64,000 nucleotides of DNA from Blastopirellula marina. Lineage in GTDB: Bacteria > Planctomycetota > Planctomycetia > Pirellulales > Pirellulaceae. The translations under genes and the position numbers were made by a program. Shown here one piece after another: positions 33,742 to 42,375 of the stretch (position 1 is the stretch's first letter; every line of letters starts with the position of its first letter). Below the pieces are notes generated by a model, which searched no databases, was not told the origin of the DNA, and was given only the letters and a program-made list of their open reading frames with translations. Location of the stretch: contig NZ_PUIA01000037.1 of the NCBI RefSeq assembly GCF_002967715.1, positions 248,001 through 312,000 of the forward strand. The letters run 5' to 3'.

Positions 33742-34269
33742 TCAGCGTTTGAGACCTAGCGTCTTGGGATCTACCTGCGAGCCGTCCCAGTGGCGAAGCT
33801 GCTCGGCGATGGCCTTTTGCGAAGGGCCGATCCAGCCGAAGCTTAGTCCGTGTGCCCGCAGTGCTCGCTGGAACAGCCGCGCGGCACCGAAGATCCCGAT
33901 GATCGAAAACCAGGGCATGCACGCGACGACGACCGTCCACCAATGCCCCTTCAGGAAGTCGTGCTTTAGGAGTACGAACGAGACAATCAGCCCGTTGATC
34001 AGGCTGGCGATGATCCAGCCGACAATCAAAATGGTGAACGCCAGTTCCGTATCGGCCGACTGCGGCGACTGGCTGGACCGCTCGGCGCTTTCGAGTACCG
34101 GCATGGCCACGGCCAAGGGGGCATAGAGACCGGCGAAGTAGCCGGCACACATGAGTTCCAGCCAGCGAAGCCCACTTGCTAGTTTGAAGATCTCTTGCGA
34201 TCGCTTATCGAACGAATCGTGGAGTTCGTCGAGGATCTCGGGAGATTTGAACGGAGATTCATCGGTCAT
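33742..34269 (-). CDS. Membrane protein with N-terminal SPFKSP motif
   Basis: This is 175 residues from the ATG at 34269 (MTDESPFKSPEILDE); an upstream in-frame start at 34326 would overlap the ketosynthase and break the family alignment. Helices lie at about 40-60, 80-105 and 115-140. The segment RLFQRALRAHGLSFGWIGPS matches the FRQGIPF and NRQGIAA loops of the two smaller paralogues. It starts 29 bp after the ketosynthase stop, which makes co-transcription with that gene likely. Confidence 0.77.
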   Translation of the reverse strand: MTDESPFKSPEILDELHDSFDKRSQEIFKLASGLRWLELMCAGYFAGLYAPLAVAMPVLESAERSSQSPQSADTELAFTILIVGWIIASLINGLIVSFVLLKHDFLKGHWWTVVVACMPWFSIIGIFGAARLFQRALRAHGLSFGWIGPSQKAIAEQLRHWDGSQVDPKTLGLKR

Positions 34270-34297
34270 GGTGTTCCCCGTTGATGGAGGCCATGGA

Positions 34298-35563
34298 CTA
34301 CGCTTTGGCAACCACCATCGCCGCACATTGCCCTTTGCGGGTATGGCTGAGAACCAGGATCGCAGGCTTATCGATATCCAGCGGCTGGCCGTGGATGACA
34401 GGGATATCGCACGCAGGATCCGGCGTGTCGTAGTTCAGCGTGGCCGGGACCTTGCCGTGCTGGAGGGCCAACAGCGCCACGCCGGCGTCGAGTGCTCCGC
34501 TCGCGGAACCACTGTTGCCGTAATAGCTCTTGAATGCGGCGACCGGCACGCCAGGCAGCGCGGCTTTAATGCCGGCGGCTTCGAGCGGGTCGTCGGCGAT
34601 GTTGCCAGAGCCGTGCGAGACGATGCACGCCAGATCGTCTTTGGTGATGCCCGAGTCACGAAGTGTCGCGGTAATGCAATTGGCAACTGCCGTCGGGCAA
34701 ACCGGGGCATCGGCGGTCACGCGACCAAATGTCGAGGACGCACCGAGAACTTTGCCCAGAATGTTCGCACCGCGAGCTTCCGCTTTCTCGCGTGTTTCCA
34801 AGACCATGGACGCGGCGGCTTCGCTGCTGACCGAACCATCGCGATCCTTTTCAAACGGACGCGAGGCCTTCTCCGGAGCGTCGTTGCGGTGCGAAAGGAG
34901 CGCGTCGCCGCGATAAAGAAGAACGTTCAAATTCAGACGCGAGCCGGTCGCACCAGCGATCATGCAGTCCATCGTGCCGCGACGCAGGTGGGCTAAAGCC
35001 TCGGCCACGGCGTTGATCGCGCTGGCTTCTTCCAGGCAGATGGTGTTGTTGTGGCCGCGACCGTCGTAGTAGATCCCCACATGACAGGCCGGCATGTTGG
35101 GCAGGTACTTCAGCATCCACAACGGGTTGGTTTCGCTCATCGCTGAAGGACCCCAGCGATCGTGCTGGTACCACCCTTCTTCGATGCATTGATCGTAAGC
35201 GGCCCGGAGGTCTTCGAAGTCGCTGTACATCATCTCGCTGCCGTAGACGACACCTAGGCGATCGGGGTCGATGCTGCCAGGTTCGAGCCCTGCCTGATCC
35301 ATGGCCAGCGCGGCCGCGGCGAATCCGGTTTGGATTTCGCGGCACATGACCTTCAGGGCCTTGCGCGGTTTGACGTACTTCTTGCCGTCGAAATCCTTGA
35401 GCTCACCCCCAAAGGTGACTGGATAGTCAGGCATGGGAAAGACAGAGAAAGGCGCAATCCCAGACTTGCCGGCCATAAGGCTGTCCCAGACGGCCTCGTT
35501 GCCAATTCCGATGGGGCTCACTACCCCATTACCAGTAATTACGACTTCGACTTGGGACTGCAT
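34298..35563 (-). CDS. Beta-ketoacyl synthase (FabF-like) with atypical C-H-N triad
   Basis: This 421-residue thiolase-fold protein is closest to FabF/KAS II in length and N-terminus (VVITGNGVVSPIGIGNEAVW). The nucleophile C176 is in HNNTICLEEAS and the first histidine is H317 in IVSHGSGN. The position of the second histidine is N350 in FKSYYGNSGSASGA, where FabF has TGH; the KS lysine is kept. The usual Gly-rich GFGG loop near the end is replaced by HTRKGQC. A C-H-N set is typical of KAS III, so this is either an altered condensing enzyme or a partner subunit. It is the first gene of the run that includes the SP(Y/F)xSP membrane proteins, and a desaturase diverges from it. Confidence 0.85.
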   Translation of the reverse strand: MQSQVEVVITGNGVVSPIGIGNEAVWDSLMAGKSGIAPFSVFPMPDYPVTFGGELKDFDGKKYVKPRKALKVMCREIQTGFAAAALAMDQAGLEPGSIDPDRLGVVYGSEMMYSDFEDLRAAYDQCIEEGWYQHDRWGPSAMSETNPLWMLKYLPNMPACHVGIYYDGRGHNNTICLEEASAINAVAEALAHLRRGTMDCMIAGATGSRLNLNVLLYRGDALLSHRNDAPEKASRPFEKDRDGSVSSEAAASMVLETREKAEARGANILGKVLGASSTFGRVTADAPVCPTAVANCITATLRDSGITKDDLACIVSHGSGNIADDPLEAAGIKAALPGVPVAAFKSYYGNSGSASGALDAGVALLALQHGKVPATLNYDTPDPACDIPVIHGQPLDIDKPAILVLSHTRKGQCAAMVVAKA

Positions 35564-35948
35564 CCGTAAGCTTGGCTTTCCTGAAGCGATCGCGAAAGAT
35601 TTCTTTGTTGTTATATCGGTAGGCCCTGCCCTTCCCTAGATCGGCCCTGCAATGGCGAATTCGCCATTTGCGAAATTTTACGGCAATCTCGATAATTTAG
35701 GCAGAAATTACTGTCTTGGAAGGGTGGGTAGTTGGAATTCCATAAATTAAGCTAGAGGTATGAGTACTCACCTCTCTGGGTTGATGTAATCGTCATCCCT
35801 TACCCTCCTTCCGCCGGAAACTTGACCGAGCCTGAATAATTGGCGGAACCCGCCCCATCGCCACAGCCGATTTTGATGCATAGGAAGAAATCCCACTTCA
35901 TGGACGGACTGACTCATACCGCGAACCCGGCAACGACTCGATACAGCC
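35564..35948. promoter_or_regulatory. Divergent promoter region between ketosynthase and desaturase
   Basis: About 385 bp with no gene. It is A/T-richer than its surroundings by eye and holds the perfect palindrome at 35651-35668. The promoters of both genes must lie here, but I cannot define -10 and -35 boxes with confidence. Confidence 0.6.
35651..35668. promoter_or_regulatory. Perfect 18-bp palindrome, candidate operator
   Basis: AATGGCGAATTCGCCATT is identical to its own reverse complement. It lies 88 bp upstream of the ketosynthase start and 281 bp upstream of the desaturase start. No hairpin-plus-U-tract arrangement follows, so a protein-binding site is likelier than a terminator. Confidence 0.5.
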
Positions 35949-37103
35949 ATGAGCGACACCTCCGACAAATCATTGCAAGCTCCTTTGCACTGTAATAAGA
36001 CCGACGATTTCTCGATGGCCGAGGCCCGCAAGTCGATCGGCGACTTGTTCCAACCAAAGCCATGGATCTACTGGACCGACTTTCTGCTGAGCTTTTCGGT
36101 CGGCCTGGTTTGCTTTCGAATGGTTCGTCAAAGCGAATTGTTCAGCTGGCAGCAGGCGTTGTTCTTCGTGATCAGCAGTGCCCTGTTCTACCGCTTGGCG
36201 ATGTTCATTCACGAACTGGTTCATCTTCGTACCGGCACCATGACGGCCTTTCGCGTCACGTGGAACCTGCTTGTGGGCATTCCGTTTTTGATGCCTTCGT
36301 TTGTTTATTATACGCACCTCGACCATCATCGCCGCAAACACTACGGCACCGACATGGATGGCGAGTACCTCCCGATTGAATACGAAGGACGCTGGCAGAT
36401 CTTCGCCTTTTTGGCATCCAGCTTTGTCGTTCCTTTTCTGGCCGTCTTCCGCTTCCTGGTGCTCACGCCGCTGACCTGGATCAGTCCGCGCTTCCGCGAC
36501 TGGGCATTCCAGCATGCTTCGTCGATGGTGATCGATCCGAAGTACATTCGTCCGCTGCCAACCAAGCAGGCGATGCGATTGATTCGACTACAGGAAGGCT
36601 TGTGCTTTCTCTGGTGCCTGGGCGTGCTGATCGGTGCGTTGACCGTGGGTGGATATCCTTATCCGTTCCTGGTTCAGGCTTACTGCACCGGGGTGTTTAT
36701 CTTGACGCTCAACGCCCTGCGTACACTGGTCGCCCATCGCTGGCACAATCACGAAGGGGAAATGACCTTCCTGGAACAGCTGTTGGACTCGGTCAATTTT
36801 CCTGGCAACAAGTGGGTAACTCAGATCTGGGCTCCGATCGGAACACGCTTCCATGCCTTACATCACATGTTTCCCTCGTTGCCGTACCACGCGATGCCGG
36901 AAGCACACCGCCGCTTGATCGAACAGCTGCCTGAAGGCTCGCCGTATCACCAAACGAACGAGACCTCGTTCACCCACGCGTTTCTCGATCTGTGGCAACG
37001 GTGCGGTCGGCTGATGAATCGCAAGAGCGAGCCAGCCAAGCAGCCTGAGTCGCGGCAAGTCGAAACGACGACCAGCCACAACGAGATGGCCAAGTCGGCT
37101 TAG
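35949..37103 (+). CDS. Membrane fatty acid desaturase
   Basis: This 384-residue integral membrane di-iron enzyme has the three histidine boxes of the desaturase/hydroxylase family: H88-ELV-H92, H123-LD-H126-H127, and HALHHMFP near residue 300; a further H131 lies just after box 2. Helices at about 45-60, 68-85, 105-122, 140-165 and 210-245 fit the usual four to six. It inserts a double bond into fatty acyl chains in the membrane, or oxygenates a related lipid; regiospecificity is not readable. It diverges from the ketosynthase gene. A Glu/Gln/Ser-rich tail ends the protein. Confidence 0.9.
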   Translation: MSDTSDKSLQAPLHCNKTDDFSMAEARKSIGDLFQPKPWIYWTDFLLSFSVGLVCFRMVRQSELFSWQQALFFVISSALFYRLAMFIHELVHLRTGTMTAFRVTWNLLVGIPFLMPSFVYYTHLDHHRRKHYGTDMDGEYLPIEYEGRWQIFAFLASSFVVPFLAVFRFLVLTPLTWISPRFRDWAFQHASSMVIDPKYIRPLPTKQAMRLIRLQEGLCFLWCLGVLIGALTVGGYPYPFLVQAYCTGVFILTLNALRTLVAHRWHNHEGEMTFLEQLLDSVNFPGNKWVTQIWAPIGTRFHALHHMFPSLPYHAMPEAHRRLIEQLPEGSPYHQTNETSFTHAFLDLWQRCGRLMNRKSEPAKQPESRQVETTTSHNEMAKSA

Positions 37104-37107
37104 CAAT

Positions 37108-37151
37108 TCTCTTGTCCCCTCGTCCCTACAGGGAGAGGGTTAGAGTGAGAG
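37108..37151. repeat. C-rich dispersed hairpin, family C
   Basis: TCTCTTGTCCCCTCGTCCCT and AGGGAGAGGGTTAGAGTGAG can form an imperfect hairpin directly after the desaturase stop. It may also act as a weak terminator, as there is no U-tract. Confidence 0.5.
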
Positions 37152-37241
37152 TCGCTCCTTCGGGGCTAACATAAAACGTCCTGACTGCTTCTTTGGCATG
37201 ATGATTGAACATTCGCTGCGCACCGGTCAGAATCGTTCTTC

Positions 37242-37673
37242 ATGAGCACTGAAGAACAAAAGCCGTTGCCCCCTTCCGATCCGCGTGTCTTCTTTGCCGC
37301 CGAGCGTACCATGCTCGCGTGGCTGCGGACGGGGCTGGCCGTGATTGGGGTGGGCTTTCTGGTGGCTCGCTTTGGGCTCTTCCTGCGGATGCTGCGTAAC
37401 CCTGGGGTCGATATCAGTCCGCCGCTGTTCTCTTCGCTGATCGGAATTGGCTTTGTACTTTTAGGAGCCACGCTCATTGGCATCTCGGCCTGGCAGCACA
37501 GCGGTTTCATTCGCGTGATGACCCTCGAGCAGCGGCCGGCCAATTACAGTATGCACCTGGCCATCTGGGTTTCGGCGGTGGTCACCTTCCTGGGGCTGGC
37601 ACTAGCAATCTACTTGCTTCTGAGTGTCTTTACCGGCCAGCCGATTCACGCAGCTGGGGCGTCTGGTTCGTGA
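37242..37673 (+). CDS. DUF202 family membrane protein (YidH-like)
   Basis: This is 143 residues, three helices at about 35-55, 63-84 and 105-130. The N-terminal motif RVFFAAERTMLAWLRTGLAV is the DUF202 signature with its conserved ERT-x-LAW-x-RT. The function of the family is unknown; it occurs in small inner-membrane proteins such as E. coli YidH. The gene is a short unit between the desaturase and the giant ThuA fusion. Nothing suggests a partner gene nearby. Confidence 0.9.
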   Translation: MSTEEQKPLPPSDPRVFFAAERTMLAWLRTGLAVIGVGFLVARFGLFLRMLRNPGVDISPPLFSSLIGIGFVLLGATLIGISAWQHSGFIRVMTLEQRPANYSMHLAIWVSAVVTFLGLALAIYLLLSVFTGQPIHAAGASGS

Positions 37674-37863
37674 TCTCCTGCAGAGGGGATTCAGCGTCAG
37701 ATTGGCTTGTTTTCGGCTGAAATAGAGAGAATTATCTCAATCTCACGTGACATCTTGTCGGCCGCGCGGGTTCCGCTTCAGGCCGGATGAACTATAGTAA
37801 ACGTGGACCCTCTCCCCACATTCCCTCCCCCGAAAACTTCTAAAGCAAGTAGGTTTTTCCTAG

Positions 37864-40800
37864 ATGACATTCCCTCGCTCGCTTTTTGCCCGCGTTTTGT
37901 CTGTGGTCACGCTTTGCCTGGTGCCGGCTTCCCTTTGGGCCGCCGATGCCCCAAAGCCGATTAAAGCGTTACTGGTGACTGGTGGTTGCTGCCACGATTA
38001 CCAGACGCAAAAGAACATCATCAAAGAAGGGCTCGAAGCCAGGGCTCACATCGAGGTGACTGTCGTCCACGAAGGGGGCAGCACCACCGATACCAAGATT
38101 CCGCTCTATCAGAATCCAAACTGGGCCGAAGGTTACGACATCGTTCTGCACAACGAATGCTTCGCCGCGGTGAAAGATCCAGCGTGGACGGCTCGCGTTT
38201 TGAAGCCACACCAGGAAGGGCTGCCAGGCGTCGTGATTCACTGTGCGATGCACTGCTACCGCGATGGGACCGATCAGTGGTTCAAGTTCTGCGGCGTGAC
38301 TTCGCACCGTCATGGAGCCCATTACCCCCATGCCGTTTACAACTACGACGCAAACCATCCGATCATGGAAGGCTTCGGCCCTGCCTGGGCCAACCCGCAA
38401 GGCGAGCTCTATCACATCGCCAAGGTGTGGGAAAACACGCACGTGCTAGGAGCTTCCAAGGAACTGAACCAAGGGGACGAGCACGCGTGCATCTGGACGA
38501 ACCAGTACGGCGATGCCAGGGTTTTCGGCACCACGCTGGGTCATCACAACGAAACGATGGAGGCCGATACCTTCCTGAACATGCTGACCCGCGGCACGCT
38601 GTGGGCCTGCGATAAGCTGAATGACCAGTACCTGAAGCCAGTCGATTCCGCTCCGAAGCTGGTTCCCGTGAACCTGGCACTGAACAAGCCGGCCAAGGCA
38701 TCGAGCGAAGAGACCGGCAAGAACAACTTCGCCAAGAATGCTTGCGATGGCGACAAGGCAACCCGCTGGTGTGCTAGTGGTGCCAGTTACCCACAGTGGC
38801 TGGAAGTCGACCTGGGCGAGCCTAAGGAACTGCGCGGCGCGCAGATCGACTGGGAATCGGAAGGAGGCGTCTACCAATACACGATCGACGGCAGTGCCGA
38901 CGGTAAGACCTGGATGACGATCGTCGACCAGTCGAAGAAGAACGACAACAAGCACGACTTTGAATTCGTCTCAGGCGGTTTCCGTTACATCCGCGTTAAT
39001 GCCGTAGGTAGCCAGCACGGCGGCTGGGCTTCGATTCGCGAACTGCGTCTGTTGGGTAAGGAGATGGTCGAAGTCGCTCCGGAGAAAGCCAAAGAGGACG
39101 AAGACGCCAACACCCTGGCCGAAGTGAAGGTGCCTGAAGGGTTCGAGACAACGGTCTTCGCGGCCCCGCCAGCGGTGAATTACCCCGTCTTTGTGGCCGC
39201 TTCGCCCGAAGGGGACGTTTACGTTTCGGTTGATAAAAATGGTTCGCTCGATCGCGAACTGAAGCGTGGTGCGATCCATCGTTTGCGAGACACCGACGGC
39301 GACGGCAAGGCCGATGAAGTGAAGCTGTTCGTGCCGGATGTCGACTCGCCGCGCGGGATTGTGTGGGATCGCGACCGGCTGTACGTGCTGCACCCGCCGC
39401 ATCTGAGTGCGTTCATCGACGAAGATGGAGACGGCCGCAGCGACAAGCAAGAGATTCTGATCAAGAACCTCGCGTTCACTTTCAAGGATCGCCCGGCCGA
39501 CCATACGTCCAACGGCGTGACCCTCGGGATCGATGGCTGGTTGTACCTGGCGATTGGCGACTTTGGTTTCATGGAAGCCGAAGGGGCCGACGGGCGTAAG
39601 CTGCAGATGCGTGGTGGTGGCGTGCTGCGTGTTCGTCCCGACGGCTCGAACATGGAAGTCTACAGCAACGGTACGCGTAACATCCTGGAAGTGGCGGTCG
39701 ACCCGCTGATGAACGCCTTCACGCGTGACAACACGAACGACGGCGGCGGCTGGGATATTCGCCTGCATCACTTCAGCGGCCTGGAAGACCACGGTTATCC
39801 TCGCCTGTACATGAACTTCGGCGAAGAGATCGTCCAGCCCCTGGCCGACTACGGCGGTGGTTCGGGGTGTGGTGCGCTCTACATGGACGAACCAGGCTTC
39901 CCCGAAGGTTACGGCAATGCCCTGTACACGGCCGACTGGGGCCGCAGCTGGATCTATCGCCACAACCCAGCCCGCAAAGGAGCGACCTTCGAGGTCAACC
40001 AGGAAGAGTTTTTGGGCATCCCGCGCGTGACCGACCTGGACGTCGACGCCAACAGCAACATTTACGCTGCGAGCTGGAAGGGTGCGACCTTCACCTACAA
40101 CGGCGAGAACGTCGGTTACCTGGTGCAGGTAAAGCCGAAGGGATACCAGGCCGAGGCGATGCCGAATCTGCGTGAAGCGAGCGAAGACGAATTGTTCGCA
40201 ATGCTGTACTCGGAGAGCCATCGTCGACGCTTGGCGGCTCAGCGCGAGTTGATTGCCCGCTGCAATTTCGGCAACGAAAAAGGGGCTGAGCTTGGAGCAA
40301 AAACGTTCCTGAAAGCAACGAATATTGCCAATGGCCAGGAGCTTGATCGCAAGAAGCCGTCCGTGGAAACACGCGTCGCGGCGATCTATCTTGCAACGCA
40401 ATTGCTTCTCAAAATGGATGCAGCGGAAAAGCAAGTCACGCTCAACGATGCCTTTGATAGGTTCATTCCCTTGCTATCGAATAGCGATGTCGGGCCACTC
40501 GTTATTCGGGCCTTGTCTGATTATGTCGCTACCGGCAGCCCTCGGTTGAATTTGAATACTCGGGGGAAGATCGAACAATTGGCGGAAGAACAGTTCAACA
40601 GCAAGAATCCACGAATGGTTTTGGAAGCCATCATTGCCAAAGGTCGACTTACGCCACCTGAGGCAACACGAAATCATCAGAATGAACGAGCTGGCGGAGC
40701 AGCTACGTTCTTAGGTTCCGACGATCCAGTACTTCGCCACACGGCGTTTCGTGCCGTTGCGAATCTTGGAGATCACGAGGCGATGTTTGCGATCATCGAC

Positions 40801-42264
40801 GGCCGCACGGCTAGCGAGCGTAAACGTCAATTCGCTCTGTTCGCCCTGCAGCGGATGCACAAGCCCGAAGTGGTGGATGGTTTGATCGAGCGTCTGGCCA
40901 AGGAAGGCTCGGCCTCGCGTCGCGAAGGTCTGCTGACCGCTCTGTGCCGGCTCTACTTCGTCGACGGCGAGTGGAAGGGGAACAGCTGGGGGACGCGGCC
41001 TGATACGCGGGGTCCATATTACCAGCCAGAGAAGTGGGAGCAGTCCGATAAGATCGGCGGCGTGCTTCGTAGCACGTTGGCTTCGGCCGATAGCCAGGAG
41101 TCGGCGTTCCTGCTGAAGCAGCTTCAGCGGCATCGTGTTGAGCTCGACGGCACGCTGCGTCTGGCTTTGGAGAAAGCGGCCAACGATCCTCAGTTTGCCG
41201 CCGCGGCAGTCAACATGATTGCTTCGTCCAGCGAACTGCCTGGCGAAGCGATTGGCCTGCTGAAGTCGACCGCCACGGCCGATGGGACCGAAGCAGAAGT
41301 CCGCGGTCAGGCCGTCACTGCCCTGCTCCGCAGCACCGACGCGGAAACCGTGAAAGCGGCATTGGTCGGCCTGACGAAGCTGCACGCAGCTGACGCTGGC
41401 GGTGCCCCGTTCAAGAAGGCATTAAGCGACTTCCAGAACAAGGATCAGCTCAGCCGCCAGATCGGTGTGCTGGAGGCTCTCGCCAAGACGCCAACCACCG
41501 GGCAGGCGGTTTGGGCCGAGGCGGGTCTGTTGACCCTGTCGCAGCAGAAGAAGCTTTCGCCTGAGGTGGAAAGCACCGTGAAGAGCTCACTGGAAGCAGG
41601 CTGGAACGACCCGGCCCGCCAGGTGCAGCTGCTTCAGGCTGCGATGATCGTCAACGATCGTAAGCTGGAAGATAAAGTCCGCGGGCTACTCAACAGCAAG
41701 AGTGTCGAAGTCGCTTCGGCTGCCGGCAAGGTGGCTGCGGCCTGGAATCTGAAGGCCGAGATGAACCAGCCGACCGGTCCCAAGGTGGGCACCATCGATC
41801 CGACCGAGGTCATCAAGATGGTGGTCGGCATGAAGGGGGACAAGGCTCGCGGCGAACAGCTCTTCGCCAAGATGACCTGTAACAAGTGCCACACGGTCGA
41901 TCCGAACGAAACGCCACGCGGCCCTTACCTGCCGCAGGTTGCCAAGACCTACAAGCGGGATCAGCTAACTGAAGCGATCGTCCTGCCGAGCAAGTCGCTG
42001 GCCCAAGGCTTTGTGACGAACATCTTCCAAATGGAAGACGGGCGTCTGCTGTCGGGCTTCATCACCTTCGAAGGTCCCGAGAAGATCGTCATCCGCGATA
42101 ATCAGGGGAACGAGATCACGCTGAATCCGGACGACATCCTCGGCCAGAAAAAGGACGATATCTCGATCATGCCGGTCGGTCTGGCCAACGAAGCCACTGT
42201 GCAGGAACTGGCCGACCTGGTGAGCTACCTGGAAAGCCTGGCCTCGAAGGCTGGCAGCAAGTAG
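37864..42264 (+). CDS. ThuA / discoidin / PVC dehydrogenase / HEAT / cytochrome c fusion
   Basis: This exported 1466-residue protein has a signal peptide cleaved near WAADA. Next comes a ThuA-like domain at about 35-255 (IKALLVTGGCCHDYQTQ; HCAMHCYRDGTDQW), then a discoidin (F5/8C) domain at about 275-405 (NLALNKPAKASSEETG). A PVC-type membrane-bound dehydrogenase beta-propeller follows at about 420-765 and a HEAT-repeat stretch at about 770-1290. A haem-binding cytochrome c domain with C1339-N-K-C1342-H1343 ends it. Planctomycete genomes are full of shorter versions of this layout, thought to act in sugar or polymer oxidation with electrons passed to the haem. The ThuA-plus-discoidin head is unusual by its length. 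A base-composition patch lies near 40200-40790. Confidence 0.9.
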   Translation: MTFPRSLFARVLSVVTLCLVPASLWAADAPKPIKALLVTGGCCHDYQTQKNIIKEGLEARAHIEVTVVHEGGSTTDTKIPLYQNPNWAEGYDIVLHNECFAAVKDPAWTARVLKPHQEGLPGVVIHCAMHCYRDGTDQWFKFCGVTSHRHGAHYPHAVYNYDANHPIMEGFGPAWANPQGELYHIAKVWENTHVLGASKELNQGDEHACIWTNQYGDARVFGTTLGHHNETMEADTFLNMLTRGTLWACDKLNDQYLKPVDSAPKLVPVNLALNKPAKASSEETGKNNFAKNACDGDKATRWCASGASYPQWLEVDLGEPKELRGAQIDWESEGGVYQYTIDGSADGKTWMTIVDQSKKNDNKHDFEFVSGGFRYIRVNAVGSQHGGWASIRELRLLGKEMVEVAPEKAKEDEDANTLAEVKVPEGFETTVFAAPPAVNYPVFVAASPEGDVYVSVDKNGSLDRELKRGAIHRLRDTDGDGKADEVKLFVPDVDSPRGIVWDRDRLYVLHPPHLSAFIDEDGDGRSDKQEILIKNLAFTFKDRPADHTSNGVTLGIDGWLYLAIGDFGFMEAEGADGRKLQMRGGGVLRVRPDGSNMEVYSNGTRNILEVAVDPLMNAFTRDNTNDGGGWDIRLHHFSGLEDHGYPRLYMNFGEEIVQPLADYGGGSGCGALYMDEPGFPEGYGNALYTADWGRSWIYRHNPARKGATFEVNQEEFLGIPRVTDLDVDANSNIYAASWKGATFTYNGENVGYLVQVKPKGYQAEAMPNLREASEDELFAMLYSESHRRRLAAQRELIARCNFGNEKGAELGAKTFLKATNIANGQELDRKKPSVETRVAAIYLATQLLLKMDAAEKQVTLNDAFDRFIPLLSNSDVGPLVIRALSDYVATGSPRLNLNTRGKIEQLAEEQFNSKNPRMVLEAIIAKGRLTPPEATRNHQNERAGGAATFLGSDDPVLRHTAFRAVANLGDHEAMFAIIDGRTASERKRQFALFALQRMHKPEVVDGLIERLAKEGSASRREGLLTALCRLYFVDGEWKGNSWGTRPDTRGPYYQPEKWEQSDKIGGVLRSTLASADSQESAFLLKQLQRHRVELDGTLRLALEKAANDPQFAAAAVNMIASSSELPGEAIGLLKSTATADGTEAEVRGQAVTALLRSTDAETVKAALVGLTKLHAADAGGAPFKKALSDFQNKDQLSRQIGVLEALAKTPTTGQAVWAEAGLLTLSQQKKLSPEVESTVKSSLEAGWNDPARQVQLLQAAMIVNDRKLEDKVRGLLNSKSVEVASAAGKVAAAWNLKAEMNQPTGPKVGTIDPTEVIKMVVGMKGDKARGEQLFAKMTCNKCHTVDPNETPRGPYLPQVAKTYKRDQLTEAIVLPSKSLAQGFVTNIFQMEDGRLLSGFITFEGPEKIVIRDNQGNEITLNPDDILGQKKDDISIMPVGLANEATVQELADLVSYLESLASKAGSK

Positions 42265-42290
42265 TTTTCCGATCGACTTCATAGACTCTC

Positions 42291-42332
42291 GAATCCCGGT
42301 GAGACATAATCATGCCCCACCGGGATTTTTTT
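42291..42332 (+). terminator. Rho-independent terminator after the ThuA fusion gene
   Basis: AATCCCGGTG (42292-42301) pairs with CACCGGGATT (42318-42327), followed by a T-run to 42332. It lies 27 bp after the stop. Confidence 0.85.
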
Positions 42333-42375
42333 GTATCTGGCGGTTCTCCTTCTTCATGCTATCGCGAGTCTTGCG

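Noticed and set aside
38971-40434. 487-codon minus-strand frame inside the ThuA fusion
   Set aside because: Antisense shadow with no domain; the sense protein is well supported.
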